Source of the DNA: Streptosporangiaceae bacterium
GTDB taxonomy: Bacteria > Actinomycetota > Actinomycetes > Streptosporangiales > Streptosporangiaceae
Assembly (NCBI GenBank): GCA_019239975.1
Contig: JAFAZE010000107.1
Span: 1 to 35,242 of the forward strand
Length of the DNA: 35,242 nt
Direction: 5' to 3'
Below, piece by piece: positions 32,407-35,242 of this stretch (the stretch's first letter is position 1; each line of letters starts with the position of its first letter). The translations under genes were made by a program, and so were the position numbers. Under the pieces are notes generated by a model. That model saw only the letters and a program-made list of their open reading frames with translations, had not been told where the DNA came from and ran no database searches.

Positions 32407-32973
32407 TCAGAATGCGGATTGGCCATCTTTTACGGCAGTTGCGGTATCGTTATCGTGGTGGCTCGTCGGCGTAGGCGGCCAGCGCTGGTGGGCCTGCTGG
32501 GCCTGGTATTGATGGCGGCGGCGCCATAGCGCCCAGGCGTCGCGGTGCGGCTGGTCGCAGCGCGGCTCGGCGGTCTCGTCCACGATCAGCACCGCGTCGC
32601 CGCCGTCGTGGCCTGCGGCCAGGTGGCCGGCGGCCCAGTCCGCGGCGGTGCCCAGCATCTCGCTGCTCATCGACACGGGCACGGGAGAGCAGGTGCTGCA
32701 TCCGGTGCGGACCCGGGTGCCGGCGGCCTCGCCCATCGTCCAGCAGTTGTGATCCTCCAGTTCCGTCAGCAGGCCGCGCACCATGTCGCGGCAGGTCATG
32801 CGGGTCTTCCGCCGGGAGAAGCACGGCGCGACCCGCGCCATCAGGTCACCGAGCAGGCCCTGGTGCGCCGCAGAGGCCGCCGTGTCGCGTCTGATGAGAC
32901 CTCGGTGTAGACGTACCTTCGCAGTCCGGGCACAGGTCCGGCTTCGGGCAGCCGGGCGGATTCGTACTTGCAT
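32407..32973 (-). pseudogene. IS701-like transposase, internally deleted and frameshifted
   Basis: The N-terminal part reads DLMARVAPCFSRRKTRMTCR and ELEDHNCWTMGEAAG. It then shifts to another frame for RMQHLLSRA and returns for GTAADWAAGHLAAGHDGGDA followed by VLIVDETAE, the DD(E) region of IS701-type DDE_5 transposases. Directly after the first catalytic Asp segment it jumps to WALWRRRHQYQAQQAHQRW, a C-terminal signature of the same family, so about 200 central residues are deleted. The element is dead. Confidence 0.65.
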
Positions 32974-33109
32974 TCGTCAAGACCGGCTTGACGGTGAATC
33001 CGTAGGCAGGTGGCCCGATCCCCGTGATTTGCGGCTAACACGTTAACCTCCCGCTGGACTGGGAAGTGGATGTGTCCGACCGGCAAAGGCATCCCAGTGG
33101 AGGCGGATT

Positions 33110-33325
33110 ATGAGCGGCTGGGCATGGGGCAGCCTTGTGATCGCGCTGGTGATCGTGGCACTGGCAGTGGGCATCCCATTCTTCCTCACCCACAGGCGCA
33201 TGCGCGAGCCGCGCGATGTCTCTGACAGTCGTGCTTATCTGCGTGCCCGGCGGAGATGGAGATGGCACCGGCGAGTACCTGCGGCGTCGCAGCCAGGAGC
33301 GAGAGGGCCTGACCACCAAAGCTGA
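33110..33325 (+). CDS. Small single-TM protein, C-terminus possibly frameshifted
   Basis: Residues 1-27 form one transmembrane helix (WAWGSLVIALVIVALAVGIP FFL) followed by HRRMREP and SDSRAYLRAR. GGAGG (33099-33103) precedes the ATG by 6 nt. After about 33258 another frame gives GDGTGEYLRRRSQEREGLTT and ends at 33386, which looks more coding-like than the annotated tail, so the native protein was probably longer. It is a small actinobacterial membrane protein of unknown role. Confidence 0.55.
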   Translation: MSGWAWGSLVIALVIVALAVGIPFFLTHRRMREPRDVSDSRAYLRARRRWRWHRRVPAASQPGARGPDHQS

Positions 33326-33436
33326 AGCCGCCACCAAGGCCCGAGGAGGTGCGACGGGGGCAAGCACCACCGTCCGTTCGGCATAAACAGAAAGAGAGGC
33401 GGATGCGGCGGGTCAGCTTCGCTGCCGGAGTAGGGG

Positions 33437-33727
33437 TTACCAGGGCAGGCGCTGGTTGATCCACCGCAGTACCGGCCCGATGACCGGCCGGTCGTGCCAG
33501 CCTCGGGCCATGACCTCACGGCGGGCTGACTCGGCGGCGCCACGCAGCCGCTGGCGCATCGCGGTGGCCTGGAGGTCCCTTGCCTTGCGGCGCAGGAAGT
33601 GAACGCAGTTGACGCAGATGCCGACCTCGGGATGGCTGCCCAGCCGGACCAGGGCGTCCTCCGCGGTTTCCCGACCACAGCACCAGCATCTGCTCTCGCC
33701 TGTTGCGGCGTCGGGGTCAGCGGTCAT
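33437..33727 (-). CDS. Zinc-ribbon protein (96 aa)
   Basis: CWCCGRETAEDALVRLGSHP followed by EVGICVNCVHFLRRKARD gives CxC-C/CxxC metal ligands in a short treble-clef-like ribbon, then a basic helical C-terminus (MRQRLRGAAESARREVMARG). GGGAG lies 5 nt before ATG 33727, which therefore is preferred to the ATG at 33739. Function unknown; homologues of this kind are common small proteins in actinomycetes. Confidence 0.7.
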   Translation of the reverse strand: MTADPDAATGESRCWCCGRETAEDALVRLGSHPEVGICVNCVHFLRRKARDLQATAMRQRLRGAAESARREVMARGWHDRPVIGPVLRWINQRLPW

Positions 33728-33877
33728 GGCGGCTCCCATCTCGCAGCAGCAAGTCTAAAACGCGACCGGTTTGACGGCGGCTGCGTGACACGCTGCCCGA
33801 GCGCCTCGTCAATGGAGCGGCTGCCCGTCGAGCGTGCGCTCACCGATGAGGGATCTCCTCTTCGGGGGCGAAGCAGG

Positions 33878-34984
33878 TCAGCGTCGCAGGATCGCGACGC
33901 GGCCCAAGTCGCCGGAGGCCCAGCAGGAGCCATCGTGGGCGCAGCTAACGGTGTCGAACTGGCCGGTATCGAAGGTGTGCCAGTGCAGGCCACCGTCATA
34001 GGACACATCCGAGCCGGTCAGCCCCACCGCGATGACGGTGGCGAGGGTGTGGGGGACCCAGACGACGCCGGACCGGTAGCCCGCCGGCCCGGACAGTGGG
34101 GACAACCATGGCCCGCCAAGGAATGACACGGCGGCGACGTCGGTGGCTGCGGTGGGAGCGGTGAAGTCGCCGCCGACCGCGACACCGGCCGCCGGGGTGC
34201 GGAACGCCAGCGCGAACACCCCGGCGGTGGGGCCGGACACGATCGGGGTCGTGACAGCCCGCCATGTATAGCCGCCGTCTCGGGAGGTGAACACGCGCGC
34301 GGCTGTGCTTCCCCCGCTGCCGAACCAGGCCTCATGCCCGGCGGTGGTCAGGCATTCGCCACTGGCGGCGAAGCCGGCCTCGCCAGGCAGCGCCGCAGGC
34401 ATCCCGGCGTTCGGCAGCACCGTCCAGCTGCGCCCGCCGTCGTGGGTGGACAAGATCCGGAACTTGCCGTTCACCGGGTCGCTGAGCACCAGGCCGTGCC
34501 GGGGGCTGAAGAACGCCATGCAGTCGAAGAACGCCTGCGGATTGGTGTTCTCGTACGCCAGGCTCCAGGCGCGGCCGCCGTCGTCGGTGACATACAGCCG
34601 GGAGTCCGTGCCGGTCCCGGCGGCCATCGCCACCGCGCGGGTGGCGCTGAAGGCGGCGATGTCACGGAACTGCAACCCCGGCGCTCCCGCCGGGGAGGCG
34701 TTGATCCAGCTCCGGCCGCCATCGACTGTCCGCAAGACCACTCCGTTGTAGCCTCCCAGCCACGCCACCTTCCGGCTGACCACGGCCAAGCCCCGGAAAT
34801 GCGTCTGGGTGCCGGTGTCCAGCAGCTTCCATGAGAACTGCTGTGAGGCAGAAGGATGAGGGGTGATCCGCGCTGACCGGGCGGTGGCATTGGCGGAAGG
34901 AATCACCACGGCCGGCAAACCCGCCACAGCGGTGCACACGGCCGCCACACGTACAAAGCGAGCAAGGCCACGATGCGACGTCAT
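33878..34984 (-). CDS. Secreted YCF48/BNR-repeat (sialidase-like propeller) protein
   Basis: A 368-residue exported protein. It has a signal peptide (ARFVRVAAVCTAVAGLPAVV, cleavage probably near ANA-TA) and a beta-propeller with repeated Asp-box/BNR motifs: TVDGGRSWINA, VTDDGGRAWSLA, STHDGGRSWTVL, SRDGGYTWRAV and SYDGGLHWHTF. This matches YCF48-like and exo-sialidase-like proteins. No catalytic residues of a true sialidase are obvious, so a binding role is as likely. The ATG at 34984 starts just before the signal sequence; the upstream 39-codon extension of the frame is not supported. Confidence 0.82.
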   Translation of the reverse strand: MTSHRGLARFVRVAAVCTAVAGLPAVVIPSANATARSARITPHPSASQQFSWKLLDTGTQTHFRGLAVVSRKVAWLGGYNGVVLRTVDGGRSWINASPAGAPGLQFRDIAAFSATRAVAMAAGTGTDSRLYVTDDGGRAWSLAYENTNPQAFFDCMAFFSPRHGLVLSDPVNGKFRILSTHDGGRSWTVLPNAGMPAALPGEAGFAASGECLTTAGHEAWFGSGGSTAARVFTSRDGGYTWRAVTTPIVSGPTAGVFALAFRTPAAGVAVGGDFTAPTAATDVAAVSFLGGPWLSPLSGPAGYRSGVVWVPHTLATVIAVGLTGSDVSYDGGLHWHTFDTGQFDTVSCAHDGSCWASGDLGRVAILRR

Positions 34985-35111
34985 GATTGGGACGCTAGCC
35001 CCACCGGCCCCCGGCGGACCAGTGAATAACCAATCTAACAACTTCTGGTCCGGGTGGTCGTGTTGGCGAGGGCCAGGATGTGGGTCTTGGGCTATACCCA
35101 AGGCCGGTCAG

Positions 35112-35242
35112 TTAGGGCTCGTTGCTGGTTGCCAAATCGGCGGTGAGGATCGCGATGTTGATGGTGGCTTTGTAGGTGGTGCGGTCGACTCGTCCCTTGG
35201 CGTTGTACCTGGACATGGCTCGTTTCACGACGCGGGGGCTGA
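35112..35242 (-). CDS. IS4-like transposase, C-terminal end (5' part outside window)
   Basis: Read from the right window edge, the minus strand encodes PRVVKRAMSRYNAKGRVDRT followed by TYKATINIAILTADL and ends with TAA at 35112-35114. The PRVVKR...SRY...G block is typical of the C-terminus of IS4-family (DDE_Tnp_1-like) transposases in actinomycetes. The element extends beyond the window. It is another mobile element in this accessory region. Confidence 0.6.
   Translation of the reverse strand, partial: SPRVVKRAMSRYNAKGRVDRTTYKATINIAILTADLATSNEP

Overview
The window is high-GC DNA from an actinomycete. Supporting signs are the strong third-position GC, frequent GTG/TTG starts, several apparently leaderless promoters, a SARP/AfsR-type regulator, and a core block whose gene order (FmdB protein, 5-formyl-THF cyclo-ligase, galU, moeA/glp, rimJ-like, sepX/glpR) matches what I recall of Mycobacterium tuberculosis Rv0991c-Rv0996 and of the Streptomyces sepX locus. 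I cannot fix the order or genus from sequence alone.

Layout: a conserved core of about 12.3 kb (13663-26026) is bounded by two tRNA genes that point outward. tRNA-Arg(CCU) lies on the minus strand at 13621-13693 and tRNA-Ala(CGC) on the plus strand at 25953-26026. Beyond each tRNA 3' end lies accessory, mosaic DNA.

Left accessory region (1-13662): an IS256-family transposase 3' part (3-590) and a 980-residue SARP/NB-ARC/TPR regulator come first. Then follows a 9.3-kb genomic island bounded by a 43-bp perfect direct repeat of the tRNA-Arg 3' half (4361-4403 and 13620-13662). A decayed tyrosine integrase 3' end overlaps the tRNA-side copy. The island has no replication or transfer genes. Its cargo is a DUF4365-like (PD-(D/E)XK) protein, a TIR-domain protein that appears frameshifted, a small membrane protein, and a regulatory/metabolic module: Nudix hydrolase, a flavoprotein coupled to an XRE-TPR regulator, a divergent CxxC mini-protein and its coupled partner, a RsbW-like ATPase and its coupled partner, and a glycine-rich-domain-like protein. 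Three large hairpins lie between genes.

Core: CoA-binding protein, secreted NHL-type beta-propeller, CDF-like transporter, DUF2236 protein, then a minus-strand operon of FmdB/Ruc-like chaperone, MtnP-type phosphorylase and MBL hydrolase, preceded by a CIRCE-like operator. 5-FCL diverges from galU-moeA(glp), followed by moaC-mogA/moaB, a RimJ-like acetyltransferase and the SepX/GlpR membrane protein. Glp and GlpR/SepX are cell-division partners in other actinobacteria, so the locus mixes molybdopterin synthesis, sugar-nucleotide supply and divisome factors. The sepX reading frame runs on through the tRNA-Ala gene.

Right accessory region (26027-35242): four copies of TGGGAGCC next to tRNA-Ala look like integrase arm sites. 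After them come a coupled pair of unknown small genes, a frameshifted VOC protein, a truncated serine hydrolase with an in-frame amber codon, a PPOX-family protein, a very AT-rich orphan gene for a 711-residue two-TM protein, an internally deleted IS701-like transposase, small zinc-ribbon and membrane proteins, a secreted YCF48/BNR-repeat protein, and the 3' end of an IS4-like transposase. The strongest candidates for something new are the DUF4365/TIR cargo of the tRNA-Arg island and the AT-rich 711-residue membrane protein.
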